Of a DNA stretch of 64,000 nt, positions 18,016 to 27,056 are shown one piece after another. The notes beneath the pieces were generated by a model that was not told the origin of the DNA, searched no databases, and saw only the letters and a program-made list of their open reading frames with translations. The position numbers and the translations under genes are program-made. Source of the DNA: DATHTS01 sp041940425 (GTDB lineage: Bacteria > Acidobacteriota > Blastocatellia > Pyrinomonadales > Pyrinomonadaceae); NCBI GenBank assembly GCA_041940425.1, contig JBGTSF010000015.1, forward strand, positions 7,032 to 71,031, written 5' to 3'. The first letter of the stretch is position 1. Each line of letters opens with the position of its first letter.

Positions 18016-18840
18016 ATGCCGGAAAAAAATAAATACAAACCTTTTGCCAAAAAATCGTTCGGGCAAAATTTTCTGGTTGATCAAAATTATATCGAGAAGA
18101 TAATTTCCGCCCTAAATCCGAACAAAGATGAAACGGTGGTCGAAATCGGAGCGGGGCGCGGCGCGTTGACAACAAAGCTGTTACAAAGCGGCGCGGACGT
18201 CATTGCCGTCGAACTCGACAACGATTTGATCCCGCTTCTCAAAAATGAATTCGGCAATTTTGAAAATTTTCATTTGCTCGAAAACGACGCGCTGAAAGTA
18301 GATTATTCAAAACTCAATATTCAAAATTCAAAACTCAAAACAAAGTTGGTGGCGAATCTGCCGTATTACATTTCGACCGCGATCCTCCAGCATTTGATCG
18401 AACACCGCGCGAATTTTGAAAGACTCGTTTTGATGCTTCAGCGCGAAGTCGTCGAACGCATCACCGCCGAAGCTGGGAACAGGGAACGCGGATTTCTGAC
18501 GGTTTTGATCGAAGCTTATTTTGAAACTGAAAAACTGTTCGATGTCCCGCCGAACGCTTTTCGTCCCGCGCCGAAAGTCTGGAGCGCAGTTATTAAATTA
18601 ACTCCAAGGGAAATAGATTTTGCAGATAATGAAATACTTTTCCGCCGGCTGGTCAGCACGGGTTTTAGGCAAAAAAGAAAAACGATTTTTAATAATTTGA
18701 AAAATGAAGGTGAAATTTTGTATAACAAAGACCTCGCGGGAATTCTAAACAAAGCCGAAATTGAACTGAATCGGCGTGCCGAAACTTTGACTTTGGAAGA
18801 ATGGATAAAACTAACCGAAAAAATATCCGATGCTGATTAA
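18016..18840 (+). CDS. rsmA: 16S rRNA dimethyladenosine transferase RsmA/KsgA
   Basis: Methylates two adjacent adenosines in the loop of helix 45 of 16S rRNA late in small-subunit assembly. The 274 residues show KKSFGQNFLVD at the N-terminus, the SAM motif VVEIGAGRGALT, the acidic VELD, NDAL, and the catalytic NLPYY. The C-terminal domain ends with LTLEEWIKL. Unusually, residues about 99-109, just before VANLPYY, are encoded by a heptamer array. This lies in a region that is normally variable between homologues, so activity is probably kept. The next gene overlaps its 3' end by 11 bp. Confidence 0.96.
   Translation: MPEKNKYKPFAKKSFGQNFLVDQNYIEKIISALNPNKDETVVEIGAGRGALTTKLLQSGADVIAVELDNDLIPLLKNEFGNFENFHLLENDALKVDYSKLNIQNSKLKTKLVANLPYYISTAILQHLIEHRANFERLVLMLQREVVERITAEAGNRERGFLTVLIEAYFETEKLFDVPPNAFRPAPKVWSAVIKLTPREIDFADNEILFRRLVSTGFRQKRKTIFNNLKNEGEILYNKDLAGILNKAEIELNRRAETLTLEEWIKLTEKISDAD
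18310..18344 (+). repeat. Heptamer array inside rsmA (AAACTCA/AAATTCA family)
   Basis: Five heptads in register: AAACTCA, ATATTCA, AAATTCA, AAACTCA, AAACAAA. They lie within the coding region and are translated as SKLNIQNSKLK. This is the only array in the window found inside a gene, and no clear inverted partner was seen. Confidence 0.75.
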
Positions 18841-19651
18841 ACAAACAAAGATAAGAACAACGAAACAGAAAATTTATGAGATTGTCGAAGCCGTCGAGCA
18901 TTCCGACGGTTCGGGAAAATTTTACGACTGGTTCGACATCTCGATTCTGACATTGATCGTTTTGAACGTCATCGCCGTAATTCTGGAAACCGTCGAGGTC
19001 ATTCACGAAAATTTCGCAGCCTATTTTTTCTGGTTTGAAGTTTTCTCGGTCGCGGTTTTCAGCGTCGAATACATTCTTCGCGTTTATTCCTGCACGGTTC
19101 GGGAAAAATATCAACGACCGTTCTGGGGCAGGATTAAATTTATGCTCACGCCGATGGCGATCATTGATCTGCTTGCCATTCTGCCTTTTTTCCTGACATT
19201 TTTGGCGATTGATCTGCGGTTTATCCGAACGCTCAGATTGTTCCGCCTGTTCCGTGTGATGAAACTCGTCCGCTATTCGCAGTCGCTCCTGCTTCTGGGA
19301 AAAGTTTTGCGAAATCGAAAAGAGGAAATGATCATCACCGTTTCGATTATGTTCGTTCTCGTAATTCTCACATCTTCGTTTATGTATCTGGCGGAACACG
19401 AAGCCCAGCCCGACAAATTTACCGACATACCGACCTCGATGTGGTGGGCGATCGTTACTTTGACGACGGTCGGTTACGGCGACGTTTTTCCGGTAACGCC
19501 GCTCGGAAAAGTTTTCGCGGCGGTCATCGCCGTTCTCGGAATCGGAATGTTCGCCCTTCCGACCGGAATTTTGGGCGCGAGTTTTGTCGAAGAAATTGAT
19601 AAAATGAAGCAAAAACCGTGCTGTCCGCATTGCGGAAAAGAAATAAATTAA
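18830..19651 (+). CDS. Voltage-gated potassium channel family protein
   Basis: Six-helix ion channel of 273 residues. S1-S4 are recognisable, with an arginine-bearing S4 (RFIRTLRLFRLFRVMKL). The pore loop contains the K+ selectivity filter TTVGYGD before the last helix. After S6 a short tail ends in CCPHCGKEIN, a possible small zinc site. It starts inside the last codons of rsmA (11-bp overlap in another frame), so translation may be coupled. Selectivity for K+ follows from the filter; gating is unknown. Confidence 0.93.
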   Translation: MLIKQTKIRTTKQKIYEIVEAVEHSDGSGKFYDWFDISILTLIVLNVIAVILETVEVIHENFAAYFFWFEVFSVAVFSVEYILRVYSCTVREKYQRPFWGRIKFMLTPMAIIDLLAILPFFLTFLAIDLRFIRTLRLFRLFRVMKLVRYSQSLLLLGKVLRNRKEEMIITVSIMFVLVILTSSFMYLAEHEAQPDKFTDIPTSMWWAIVTLTTVGYGDVFPVTPLGKVFAAVIAVLGIGMFALPTGILGASFVEEIDKMKQKPCCPHCGKEIN

Positions 19652-19699
19652 AAAAAAGCAGGCGGAAAAATATAATAAATTTCTGCCCGTTTTAGTTTA

Positions 19700-20704
19700 T
19701 TAATCGAGTTTTTTATTCGGAAAGATCAGCGAGGCGATGACCGACAGCGCGATCGTCGCCAGAATAAATCCCAGAGAATACGAGATCGGAAATTTACCGC
19801 CGTAGAGGTCGTTAAGAAAAACCATTTTCAAACCGACAAACACCAGCACGACCGCCAAGCCGTATTTCAGCAGATGAAATTTATCAATCACGCCCGCCAG
19901 CATAAAATACATCGAGCGGAGTCCGAGAATCGCAAAAATATTTGAAGTAAAGACGATAAAAGGTTCGTCCGTAATGGCGAAAATCGCCGGAACGCTGTCC
20001 ACCGCGAAAATAATATCTGTCGCTTCTAAAAACAATAGCGCGATAAAAAGCGGCGTGGCGCAAGTAGTGCCTCCGATCCGTGTAAAGAAATTTTTTCCTT
20101 CGAGTTTGTGCGTTATGGGCATAAACCGTTTGAAAATGCGGATCAGAAAATTTTTCTCCGGCTCGATCTTTTCGTTTCCGGCAAAAAACATCTTGATTCC
20201 GGTCAGAATCAAAAATCCGCCGAATAGATAAATAACCCAGTGAAACTCCATCAATGCCGAACCCATGGCGATAAAGATCGCGCGGAAGACGAGCGCGCCG
20301 ATGATGCCGTAAAACAAGACGCGGTGCTGGTATTTCGGCGGAATCGCAAAATAAGCGAAAACCATCACGAAAATGAAAATGTTATCCACCGACAGAGATT
20401 TTTCGACGATGTAGCCGGTCAGAAATTCTAGCGAGACATTCCACCCTTCCGCTTCGGCGTTAAAGCCCGGAATCGCCAGCAAGCGTTCGTCCTGCGGAAA
20501 TTTCCAGAGCGAGTATTTGTATAGAATGAAATTGAAAGCAAAGGCGAGCGAGACCCAAACCGCGCTCCAGATGCTCGCTTCCTTGAATGAAACTTCGTGA
20601 GCTTTTTTATGAAAAACGCCGAGATCGAGCGCGAGCATTAAAAGAACGAAAATTAAGAAAATGCCGTAAAACCACCAATATTCGGCAAAAGGGAATAATG
20701 TCAT
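19700..20704 (-). CDS. TerC family integral membrane protein (Alx-like)
   Basis: Inner-membrane protein of 334 residues with about nine helices. The TerC layout is clear: LALDLGVFHKKAH at the N-terminus, the acidic motif SVDNIFIFVMVF, and FAVDSVPAIFAIT. Members including E. coli Alx and B. subtilis MeeF/YkoY take part in Mn2+ export or metallation of exported proteins. The upstream leader carries a Mn2+-sensing yybP-ykoY riboswitch, which supports a manganese role here. GGAGG lies 12 bases before the ATG. It converges with the K+ channel gene. Confidence 0.94.
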   Translation of the reverse strand: MTLFPFAEYWWFYGIFLIFVLLMLALDLGVFHKKAHEVSFKEASIWSAVWVSLAFAFNFILYKYSLWKFPQDERLLAIPGFNAEAEGWNVSLEFLTGYIVEKSLSVDNIFIFVMVFAYFAIPPKYQHRVLFYGIIGALVFRAIFIAMGSALMEFHWVIYLFGGFLILTGIKMFFAGNEKIEPEKNFLIRIFKRFMPITHKLEGKNFFTRIGGTTCATPLFIALLFLEATDIIFAVDSVPAIFAITDEPFIVFTSNIFAILGLRSMYFMLAGVIDKFHLLKYGLAVVLVFVGLKMVFLNDLYGGKFPISYSLGFILATIALSVIASLIFPNKKLD

Positions 20705-20740
20705 CGAGATTTTTTTCCTCCAAAAAATTTTGTGTTTTCC

Positions 20741-20900
20741 GGCAAAAGAAAAAACCTTTTGCCGAACGAAAAATTATTCGTCGCAAAAGGTCTCGATACT
20801 CTCTCGACTGAACCGAATCGTTTCCGACTTAAAACGATTGTAATGACGGCTTCAGTCAACCCGAATATGTTCGGGCTATCTACTCCCCTCTAATTGTCGT
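20741..20900 (-). promoter_or_regulatory. yybP-ykoY manganese riboswitch with terminator platform
   Basis: Leader of the TerC gene, read on the minus strand. It has the family's conserved pieces in order: GGGGAGTAG (about 20889-20880), a CCCGAA/TTCGGG hairpin, GACTGAAGCCGTCATTACA with its matching TTCAGTC, then GAGAGAGTATCGAGACC and TTTTGC (to about 20782). The last strand ACCTTTTGC (20791-20783) is perfectly complementary to GCAAAAGGT (20762-20754), which is followed by six T's, giving an intrinsic terminator. A second hairpin can use the same GGCAAAAG with CTTTTGCC (20748-20741). Known members turn expression on when Mn2+ is high. The rest of the gap up to 21009 holds the start region of the RNase J gene. 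Confidence 0.85.
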
Positions 20901-21009
20901 CTATAAACTATCAAATGATCGGGAATTTTGTCAATTCGAAACCCGATAAAGAAAAATTCGTCTGGATTGTGATAAAATTTTCAAAATTTAGAATTTTTAG
21001 AGAGAAATT

Positions 21010-22671
21010 GTGAGCAAAGTAGAAATAATACCTCTGGGCGGCATCGGCGAATTCGGGATGAACTGTATGGGAATTCGTTCGGGCGGCGAAATGATTCTGG
21101 TTGATGCGGGAATGGGATTTCCCGAAGAGACGCCTTACGGAATTGATATATCAATTCCGAATTTCGATTTTTTAGACGAATACAAAGACGAACTGACCGC
21201 TTTAATATTGACGCACGGACACGAAGATCATATCGGCGCGCTGCCGTATCTTTTAAAAAAATTCAATCTTCCGGTTTATCTTTCGCATTTTACGCACGGG
21301 CTGGCGGAAAGAAAACTTGACGAACACAATATGCTCGACGAAGTTTTGCTTCACAGAGTAAATCCGAACGACGTTTCCGAGATCGGAAATTTCGTGATCG
21401 AATATATACACGCTTCGCATTCGCTGGTTGATTGTTTTTCGCTCGCCATCAAAACGCCGCTCGGAACACTGATTCATACAGGCGATTACAAGATTGACGA
21501 AACGCCCGTCATTGGCAAGCCTTACGATCTCGAAACGCTGAAAAGATACGGCGACGAAGGCGTTCTGGCTCTGCTTTCGGATTCGACGAACGCGACGGTC
21601 GCGGGCAGAACGCCTTCGGAACGCGACGTGATTCCGGCGTTTGAGGAAATTTTCGCAAATGCCAAAGGCAGAATTTTCGTCTCGACATTTTCGTCTTCTT
21701 TGCACCGTTTGCAGATCGTTTTTGATGTCGCGCACGAATTCGGCAGAAAAGTCTGCGTTCTCGGTCGCTCAATGCTGAAAAATGTCGAAATTGCGGAAGA
21801 ACTCGGACTGCTTAAAATTCCGTATGGAACATTGATCGGTCTTGGCGAATCGCGCGCGCTTGATTACGAAGAGATTGTTTACATGGTAACGGGTTCGCAG
21901 GGCGAATCACGCGCCGCGCTCTGGAATCTGGCGACGAATTCCTACAAGGGGATGGAGATCGAAAAAGGCGATACCGTGATTTTATCGGCGCGGATCATTC
22001 CCGGAAATGACAAACGCATCAGCCGTCTGATTGGTCATTTATATAAACGCGGCGCGAATATCATCGAAGAAAAACGCCGTCTGATTCACGTTTCGGGACA
22101 CGCTTCGCAGGAAGACATACGGATTATGACCGAAACCGTCCGCCCGAAATACGTCGTGCCGATTCACGGCGAATACCGGATGCTTTTTCGCCACAAGGAA
22201 TACATCAAAAATCACATCGCGGGTTATTCTGACGAAAATATTATCTTGATCGAGAACGGCGATCTTCTGGAAATTGACGAATTTGGCGCGCGTATCGTTG
22301 AGAATCACGATCTCGGCAGAACCTTCATTGACGAAGAATCGCTCAAAGAAGTCGAGCACGACGTTCTCCGCGAACGCAAAAAACTCGCCTACGGCGGCGC
22401 GATCTCGCTCGTCGTAACGGTTGACAAAGAAACCAAAAAGCTTGCCGAAGAACCGCAAATTACGTTTCAAGGCGTTGCTGGAATGGATTTAACTAACGGA
22501 ATTTTAGGCAGCGCGCGCCAGGCGGTTTCCGATGCCGTAAACGAAATGTCGGCGCACGACATCGGCAACACGAGCTTTTTCAAAGAAAATCTGCGGATTC
22601 ATCTGAAAAGATTTTTACAGTCGGAAACCGGCACGAAGCCGGTGATTGTAACGACGATTGTCGAGGTTTAA
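21010..22671 (+). CDS. rnj: Ribonuclease J
   Basis: Metallo-beta-lactamase/beta-CASP nuclease with 5'-3' exo- and endonuclease activity in mRNA decay and rRNA maturation. The 553 residues show the metal motif THGHEDHIGA, the SHSLVDCFS and HTGDYKID segments, the beta-CASP motifs STFSSSLHR and VTGSQGE, HVSGHASQED, and the PIHGEYRML motif. Length is normal. It starts with GTG at 21010 after a weak AGAGAG site. It probably leads the TPR and ACT genes that follow closely. Confidence 0.96.
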   Translation: MSKVEIIPLGGIGEFGMNCMGIRSGGEMILVDAGMGFPEETPYGIDISIPNFDFLDEYKDELTALILTHGHEDHIGALPYLLKKFNLPVYLSHFTHGLAERKLDEHNMLDEVLLHRVNPNDVSEIGNFVIEYIHASHSLVDCFSLAIKTPLGTLIHTGDYKIDETPVIGKPYDLETLKRYGDEGVLALLSDSTNATVAGRTPSERDVIPAFEEIFANAKGRIFVSTFSSSLHRLQIVFDVAHEFGRKVCVLGRSMLKNVEIAEELGLLKIPYGTLIGLGESRALDYEEIVYMVTGSQGESRAALWNLATNSYKGMEIEKGDTVILSARIIPGNDKRISRLIGHLYKRGANIIEEKRRLIHVSGHASQEDIRIMTETVRPKYVVPIHGEYRMLFRHKEYIKNHIAGYSDENIILIENGDLLEIDEFGARIVENHDLGRTFIDEESLKEVEHDVLRERKKLAYGGAISLVVTVDKETKKLAEEPQITFQGVAGMDLTNGILGSARQAVSDAVNEMSAHDIGNTSFFKENLRIHLKRFLQSETGTKPVIVTTIVEV

Positions 22672-22692
22672 CTTTTATAAATCAATAAAAAT

Positions 22693-24036
22693 ATGAAAAC
22701 CGTAAAAATAATTTTCTTTATCATTTTTATTCTGGTTTTTGTTATTTCAACCCAAAATCTTTTTGCCCAACGAACGATTCATGAAAGAGCGGAAGAAGCC
22801 GAAAACATCAGACAAAGCGGCGATACCGAAAAAGCACTCCGATTATTGAACGATCTGATCAAAGAAGATCCGAAATTTTTCGGTCCCTTTTACAGCCGCG
22901 GTTTGATTTTTATTGAGGCTCAAAAATTCGACCAAGCCGCCGAAGATTTCACAAAAGCAATTCAATATCAGCCGGACATTCCGATTTTTTATCATTACCG
23001 CGGTTTGGCTTACGCTCAAGCCGATAAACTCGATCTGGCGGTCAAAGATTTTACAGAACTTATACGATTGGAGCCAAAAGAGGCTTCTGCTTACTCAAAT
23101 CGCGGCAATGCCTACAGGATAATGAAAAAGCACGATCTTGCGATTGCCGATCTGTCAAAAGCCATGGAACTAACGCCGGAGGATGCAGGTCTTTATTTGA
23201 AAAGAGGCTGGGTTTATTCCGACACCAAAAAGTATGAGTTAGCGATCAAGGATTTTTCGAAAACTATCGAACTGGATTCGAAATCGGAACGGGCTTTTTT
23301 TGAAAGAGGAAATATTTATTTGATACAGAAAAAATTCGATCTTGCATTTGCCGACATCAATAAAATGATCGAAATAAATCCTAATTCGGTCAACGGATTT
23401 TCACTTCTCGGCGATTATTACGTAAAGATGGAAAATTATCGAAAAGCTCTGGAAAATTATGAAAAAGTCGCCAAACTCGCGCCGAAATTTTTCGGTAATT
23501 TTATAGATAAAAGTTTCGTTTATTTTAAACTCGAAGATTTTGAAAACGTGATAAAAGAAGCGAACAAGGCGTTGGAATTGAATCCTGAAATCGCTTTGGC
23601 GTTTAGTAATCGCGCTTACGCTTATCTGCGGCAAAACAAATTGGATTTGGCGGAAGCGGATTTGAAAAAGGCTCTGGAACTCGATCCGAATTTGGCACTC
23701 GGTTTGAATAACCGCGGATTATTAAAAATAAAACAAAACAAACTCGAAACGGCATTGGCGGACATCGAAGCGGCAAGAAAGATAAATCCCGATCTGCCTG
23801 AAATTTATCTGAATCGCGGTTTATATTTTGCCGCGCAAAAAAAATATAAGGAAGCATTTTCCGAATTTGATAAAGCAATCGAATTAGACCCGAAACTGGC
23901 GATCGTTTACGAAGAACGCGGAAAAGTTTTTAAACTTCTAAAAGACGAAAAGAAATCATTAGCCGATCTGGGTAAAGCAGATGAATTGAGAAAAAAAGTT
24001 AAAGAATCATTCAATGGCGCAGACGCTCGAAAATAA
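22693..24036 (+). CDS. Secreted TPR-repeat protein
   Basis: Protein of 447 residues with an N-terminal signal segment (IIFFIIFILVFVI, likely cleaved after FAQ). The rest is an uninterrupted series of about eleven 34-residue TPR units, with repeated patterns such as AIADLSKAMEL, AIKDFSKTIEL and AEADLKKALELDP. It is probably periplasmic or membrane-tethered and serves as a protein-interaction scaffold. The partner is unknown. Its last 23 bp overlap the next gene in another frame. Confidence 0.88.
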   Translation: MKTVKIIFFIIFILVFVISTQNLFAQRTIHERAEEAENIRQSGDTEKALRLLNDLIKEDPKFFGPFYSRGLIFIEAQKFDQAAEDFTKAIQYQPDIPIFYHYRGLAYAQADKLDLAVKDFTELIRLEPKEASAYSNRGNAYRIMKKHDLAIADLSKAMELTPEDAGLYLKRGWVYSDTKKYELAIKDFSKTIELDSKSERAFFERGNIYLIQKKFDLAFADINKMIEINPNSVNGFSLLGDYYVKMENYRKALENYEKVAKLAPKFFGNFIDKSFVYFKLEDFENVIKEANKALELNPEIALAFSNRAYAYLRQNKLDLAEADLKKALELDPNLALGLNNRGLLKIKQNKLETALADIEAARKINPDLPEIYLNRGLYFAAQKKYKEAFSEFDKAIELDPKLAIVYEERGKVFKLLKDEKKSLADLGKADELRKKVKESFNGADARK

Positions 24037-24460
24037 AGAATTACTTTCTAAAACAAAAATAATCATCCGACCGGAAAATTTTGCAATTATTTCGTTAGGC
24101 GAAGACGAATGGCTGAAATTATTGAGCAAACCGGAAAACTCGCCGCGAATGACCGCGCCGTTTATGATTTTTAAGGACGGTTTCGAGATCACGCTTCTGC
24201 TCGATGAAACGGATTTTGCCAATCTCGAAAATTCACTCGAAAAACCGAAGATCGAACGCGGTTTCAGAATTTTGACTTTCGATATCGAACTCGATTTTGA
24301 ATTAGTCGGCTTTCTCGCTGAAATTTCGAGAATTTTGGCGGAAGCCGGAATTTCGATCATCGCGCTGTCGTCATTTTCGCGCGATCATCTTTTGATAAAA
24401 CAGGAAAATCTGGCTAAAGCGTTGAAAGCATTGGGCGAATACGTCGAGGAGCTTTGCTGA
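24014..24460 (+). CDS. ACT domain protein
   Basis: Cytosolic protein of 148 residues made of two ACT-like halves. The second (about 80-145) shows the pattern FELVGFLAEISRILAEAGISIIALSSFSRDHLLI, typical of ACT_7 proteins related to aspartate kinase regulatory domains. ACT domains bind amino acids, so a sensor role is likely but no effector domain is attached. It starts 23 bp inside the TPR gene, which suggests translational coupling, and is followed by an intrinsic terminator. Confidence 0.85.
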   Translation: MAQTLENKELLSKTKIIIRPENFAIISLGEDEWLKLLSKPENSPRMTAPFMIFKDGFEITLLLDETDFANLENSLEKPKIERGFRILTFDIELDFELVGFLAEISRILAEAGISIIALSSFSRDHLLIKQENLAKALKALGEYVEELC

Positions 24461-24500
24461 GCAAAATTTTTTTGCAAGTAAAAATTTCAAATACGTTCTG

Positions 24501-24530
24501 AAATTGCCGACGAAAATTCGGCAATTTTTA
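24501..24530 (+). terminator. Intrinsic terminator after the ACT gene
   Basis: Perfect 10-bp stem AAATTGCCGA (24501-24510) with TCGGCAATTT (24518-24527), a 7-nt loop and a short T-run. It ends the RNase J/TPR/ACT run and lies just upstream of the META gene. Confidence 0.85.
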
Positions 24531-24548
24531 TGTTTAGGGGAAAAAATT

Positions 24549-25223
24549 ATGAATTTATTGAAATTAAAATACTTCAACCTTTTGCTGATCGGACTTTTGA
24601 CGATCATTTTACAGACGAATGTGTTTGCTCAGAACCAAACTCAATACATCGTTGTGGCGGATGAATTGGGCGATTGCCGGAATTTACGGAACGAACAATG
24701 TCTTCAGATCAGAAAACCGCACGAAAATAATTGGCGAAATCTGGACGGCAGAATCGTAAATTTCAGATACCAGCCGGGATTTTTCTATCTGCTCGAAGTC
24801 AGAGAGATCAAATCGAGAAACCGGCGGAATAATGATTATCGGTTGGTCAGAATTCTCTATCGTGAAAGATCGGCTAACGAACCCGGCAATAATTCAAAAC
24901 TCGGAAACGGGAAATGGATTTTGACAAAGATCAACGGCGTAAATGTCAATACAAACCGCGCCTTTGTTCGATTTGAAGAAGACAAAGACCGTTTCGGCGG
25001 CAACGGCGGATGTAACGGTTTCGGCGGCGATCTGTCGGTCAACGGCTCGAATATCAATATGTCGCAGATCATTTCGACAAAAATGTATTGCGAAGGAACG
25101 TCCGATATTGAAAACAAATTTTTGATCGAACTCGAAAAAGTAAACCGTTTTGAAATCAGAGGGAAAACTCTGCTTCTTTATAACGGCAGAAGATTGGCTT
25201 TGGAGTTGAGATCGGAAAGATAA
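24549..25223 (+). CDS. Secreted DUF4377-like and META domain protein
   Basis: Exported protein of 224 residues. The signal peptide covers about 1-27 (LLLIGLLTIILQTNVFAQ). A DUF4377-like segment follows (CRNLRNEQCLQIR, YQPGFFYLLEV), then a META domain at about 117-215 (WILTKINGV, GNGGCNGFGGDL, and MYCEG). META domains occur in HslJ and other envelope proteins of stress response. The start was set at ATG 24549 with AGGGGA upstream; an earlier in-frame start at 24504 would lie inside the terminator hairpin. Confidence 0.85.
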   Translation: MNLLKLKYFNLLLIGLLTIILQTNVFAQNQTQYIVVADELGDCRNLRNEQCLQIRKPHENNWRNLDGRIVNFRYQPGFFYLLEVREIKSRNRRNNDYRLVRILYRERSANEPGNNSKLGNGKWILTKINGVNVNTNRAFVRFEEDKDRFGGNGGCNGFGGDLSVNGSNINMSQIISTKMYCEGTSDIENKFLIELEKVNRFEIRGKTLLLYNGRRLALELRSER

Positions 25224-25247
25224 GGTCATTTATAGAAAAATAAAAAG

Positions 25248-25299
25248 ATGCCAAGTCAGCGTTTTTGAGATAAACTAAAACGCACTTGGCATTTTTTTT
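25248..25299 (+). terminator. Intrinsic terminator abutting the SDR start codon
   Basis: Stem ATGCCAAGT with ACTTGGCAT, extended by GCGTTTT with AAAACGC, followed by eight T's at 25292-25299. The next gene's ATG begins at 25300, directly after the T-run. Confidence 0.88.
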
Positions 25300-26073
25300 A
25301 TGAAATTCTGGAAGGACAAAGTTGTTTTTTTGACCGGCGCGTCGAGCGGCATCGGCGAGGCTCTGGCATTGGAGATGGCAAAGCGCGGCGCGATTCTCGG
25401 ATTGCTGGCGCGGCGTGAATCGCTTCTGCGCGATCTGGCGGCGAAATGCGAGCGCAAGGGAACGGCGGCGCGTGAATTTCCGTGCGACATTACAGACGAA
25501 TACAGCGTGCGCGACGCGGCAAACAGTTTGCGGAATGAATTCGGAAAAATAGACATTCTCATTGCCAATGCCGGAATCGGCGGCGGCACAAAACACGCCA
25601 AGGATTTGAAGCCGGAGGATTTTCGCCGCGTGATTGACACGAATCTGGTCGGCGCGGTCAATTCCGTTTCGGCTGTTCTGCCCGATATGCTCGAACGCGG
25701 CGAAGGTCAGATCGTGGCGATTTCTTCGCTCGCCGGATTTCGCGGTCTGCCGAAATCCGCCGCCTATTCGGCAAGCAAAGCCGGAATGACCGCTTTTTTT
25801 GAAAGCGTCCGGCTCGACGTTCAAAATTCCGGCGTGAGCGTTACGATCATTCAGCCCGGCTTTATCAAAACGCCTCTGACTGCCGGACGAAAAAACAAAA
25901 TGCCTTTTCTGATGGAACTCGAAGATTCGATTCCGCTTTTTCTTCGCGCCATCGAAAAAAAGAAAAAATTTGCCGCTTTCCCGTGGCAATTGGCAACGTT
26001 CGTCCGCGCCGGACGGATGTTTCCGGCGTGGCTTTATGACCGCATCGCCGGTAAAACAAAATACCGCGAATAG
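25300..26073 (+). CDS. Short-chain dehydrogenase/reductase
   Basis: NAD(P)-dependent oxidoreductase of 257 residues with a Rossmann fold. Motifs: TGASSGIGEALA (cofactor loop), NAGIGGG, the catalytic Ser in AISSLAGF, and YSASKAG. The C-terminal hydrophobic and basic tail is like that of DltE/YqjQ-type reductases. Substrate unknown. The ATG follows the T-run of a strong terminator with no ribosome site, yet a later start would remove the first strand of the fold, so this start is kept. Confidence 0.92.
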   Translation: MKFWKDKVVFLTGASSGIGEALALEMAKRGAILGLLARRESLLRDLAAKCERKGTAAREFPCDITDEYSVRDAANSLRNEFGKIDILIANAGIGGGTKHAKDLKPEDFRRVIDTNLVGAVNSVSAVLPDMLERGEGQIVAISSLAGFRGLPKSAAYSASKAGMTAFFESVRLDVQNSGVSVTIIQPGFIKTPLTAGRKNKMPFLMELEDSIPLFLRAIEKKKKFAAFPWQLATFVRAGRMFPAWLYDRIAGKTKYRE

Positions 26074-26161
26074 TTGTAACGGCAAATGTTTAATGGTAAA
26101 TTGCAATTTCGTCTTTGCATTTTAGAACCGCCGGAAACTTGCCGTTCGACTTTCGCATTTT

Positions 26162-27052
26162 ATGACTATTCTTCAAGCCATCATTCTCGGCATCGTCCAG
26201 GGATTGACCGAATTTATACCGATTTCCTCGACCGCCCATCTCGTTTTCGCATCGCGCTGGACAAATCTTTATAACGGAAATCCCGAACAGATCACCGCGA
26301 CGATGGCGGTCATTCAGCTCGGAACGCTGGCGGCGGTTTTTGTTTATTTCGCTTCCGATATCTGGAATATCTCAACCGCGTTTGCCCGCGACAACTGGAA
26401 TCTGATTTTTAACAAACGCAAGATGCGTTTTTCCGGCACGAACGGCTCGCGTCCCGTTCGCCTGTCGGATGACTCGTGGCTCGGGTGGCTGATCATAATC
26501 GGCTCGATTCCCATCGGAACGGTCGGTTTGATCTTTAAAGAAACCATCGAGGGCGAAGGCACGAAAAATCTCTGGATCATTGCGACGATGATGATCGCTG
26601 TCGCGCTCGGTCTGGCACTTGCCGAAGTGGTGGGAAGCAGGCGCAAAGAACTGAAAAACTTCGGTTTGATTGACGCGATTGTTGTCGGTTTCGCGCAGGT
26701 TTTATCTTTGATTCCGGGCGCGAGCCGTTCGGGTTCGACGATCATGGGCGGGCTTTTCGCCGGACAAAAACGCGAAGCCGCTGCGCGTTTTTCCTTTCTT
26801 TTGATGATTCCCGCGATCACGGCGAGCGGTCTTCTCGAATTGCGGGAAGCCCTTCACATTCTTTCAAAAGACGATCTGATCGCGCTCGTGGTCGGAATGA
26901 TCGTCGCCGGAATCGTCGGTTATCTTTCGATCTGGTTTTTACTCGCCTTTCTGCGCAAATACTCGACCGCGATTTTTATTGTTTACCGCATTGTCGTGGG
27001 TGGTATAATCCTTTTATTATTGTGGCAAGGCGTTCTTAGCGCGCAAGTCTAA
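26162..27052 (+). CDS. uppP: Undecaprenyl-diphosphatase UppP/BacA
   Basis: Integral membrane phosphatase that recycles undecaprenyl pyrophosphate to the lipid carrier used for peptidoglycan and O-antigen synthesis. The 296 residues include both signature motifs: QGLTEFIPISSTAHL near the N-terminus and GASRSGSTIMGGL at about 183-195. About eight membrane helices are seen. A charged loop of about 30 residues after the second helix region (NKRKMRF) is normal for longer members. It may confer bacitracin tolerance, as known for the family. Confidence 0.96.
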   Translation: MTILQAIILGIVQGLTEFIPISSTAHLVFASRWTNLYNGNPEQITATMAVIQLGTLAAVFVYFASDIWNISTAFARDNWNLIFNKRKMRFSGTNGSRPVRLSDDSWLGWLIIIGSIPIGTVGLIFKETIEGEGTKNLWIIATMMIAVALGLALAEVVGSRRKELKNFGLIDAIVVGFAQVLSLIPGASRSGSTIMGGLFAGQKREAAARFSFLLMIPAITASGLLELREALHILSKDDLIALVVGMIVAGIVGYLSIWFLLAFLRKYSTAIFIVYRIVVGGIILLLLWQGVLSAQV

Positions 27053-27056
27053 ACGA

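Noticed and set aside
24504..24548. Upstream in-frame start for the META domain protein.
   Set aside because: It lies within the terminator hairpin and would put a polar extension before the signal peptide.
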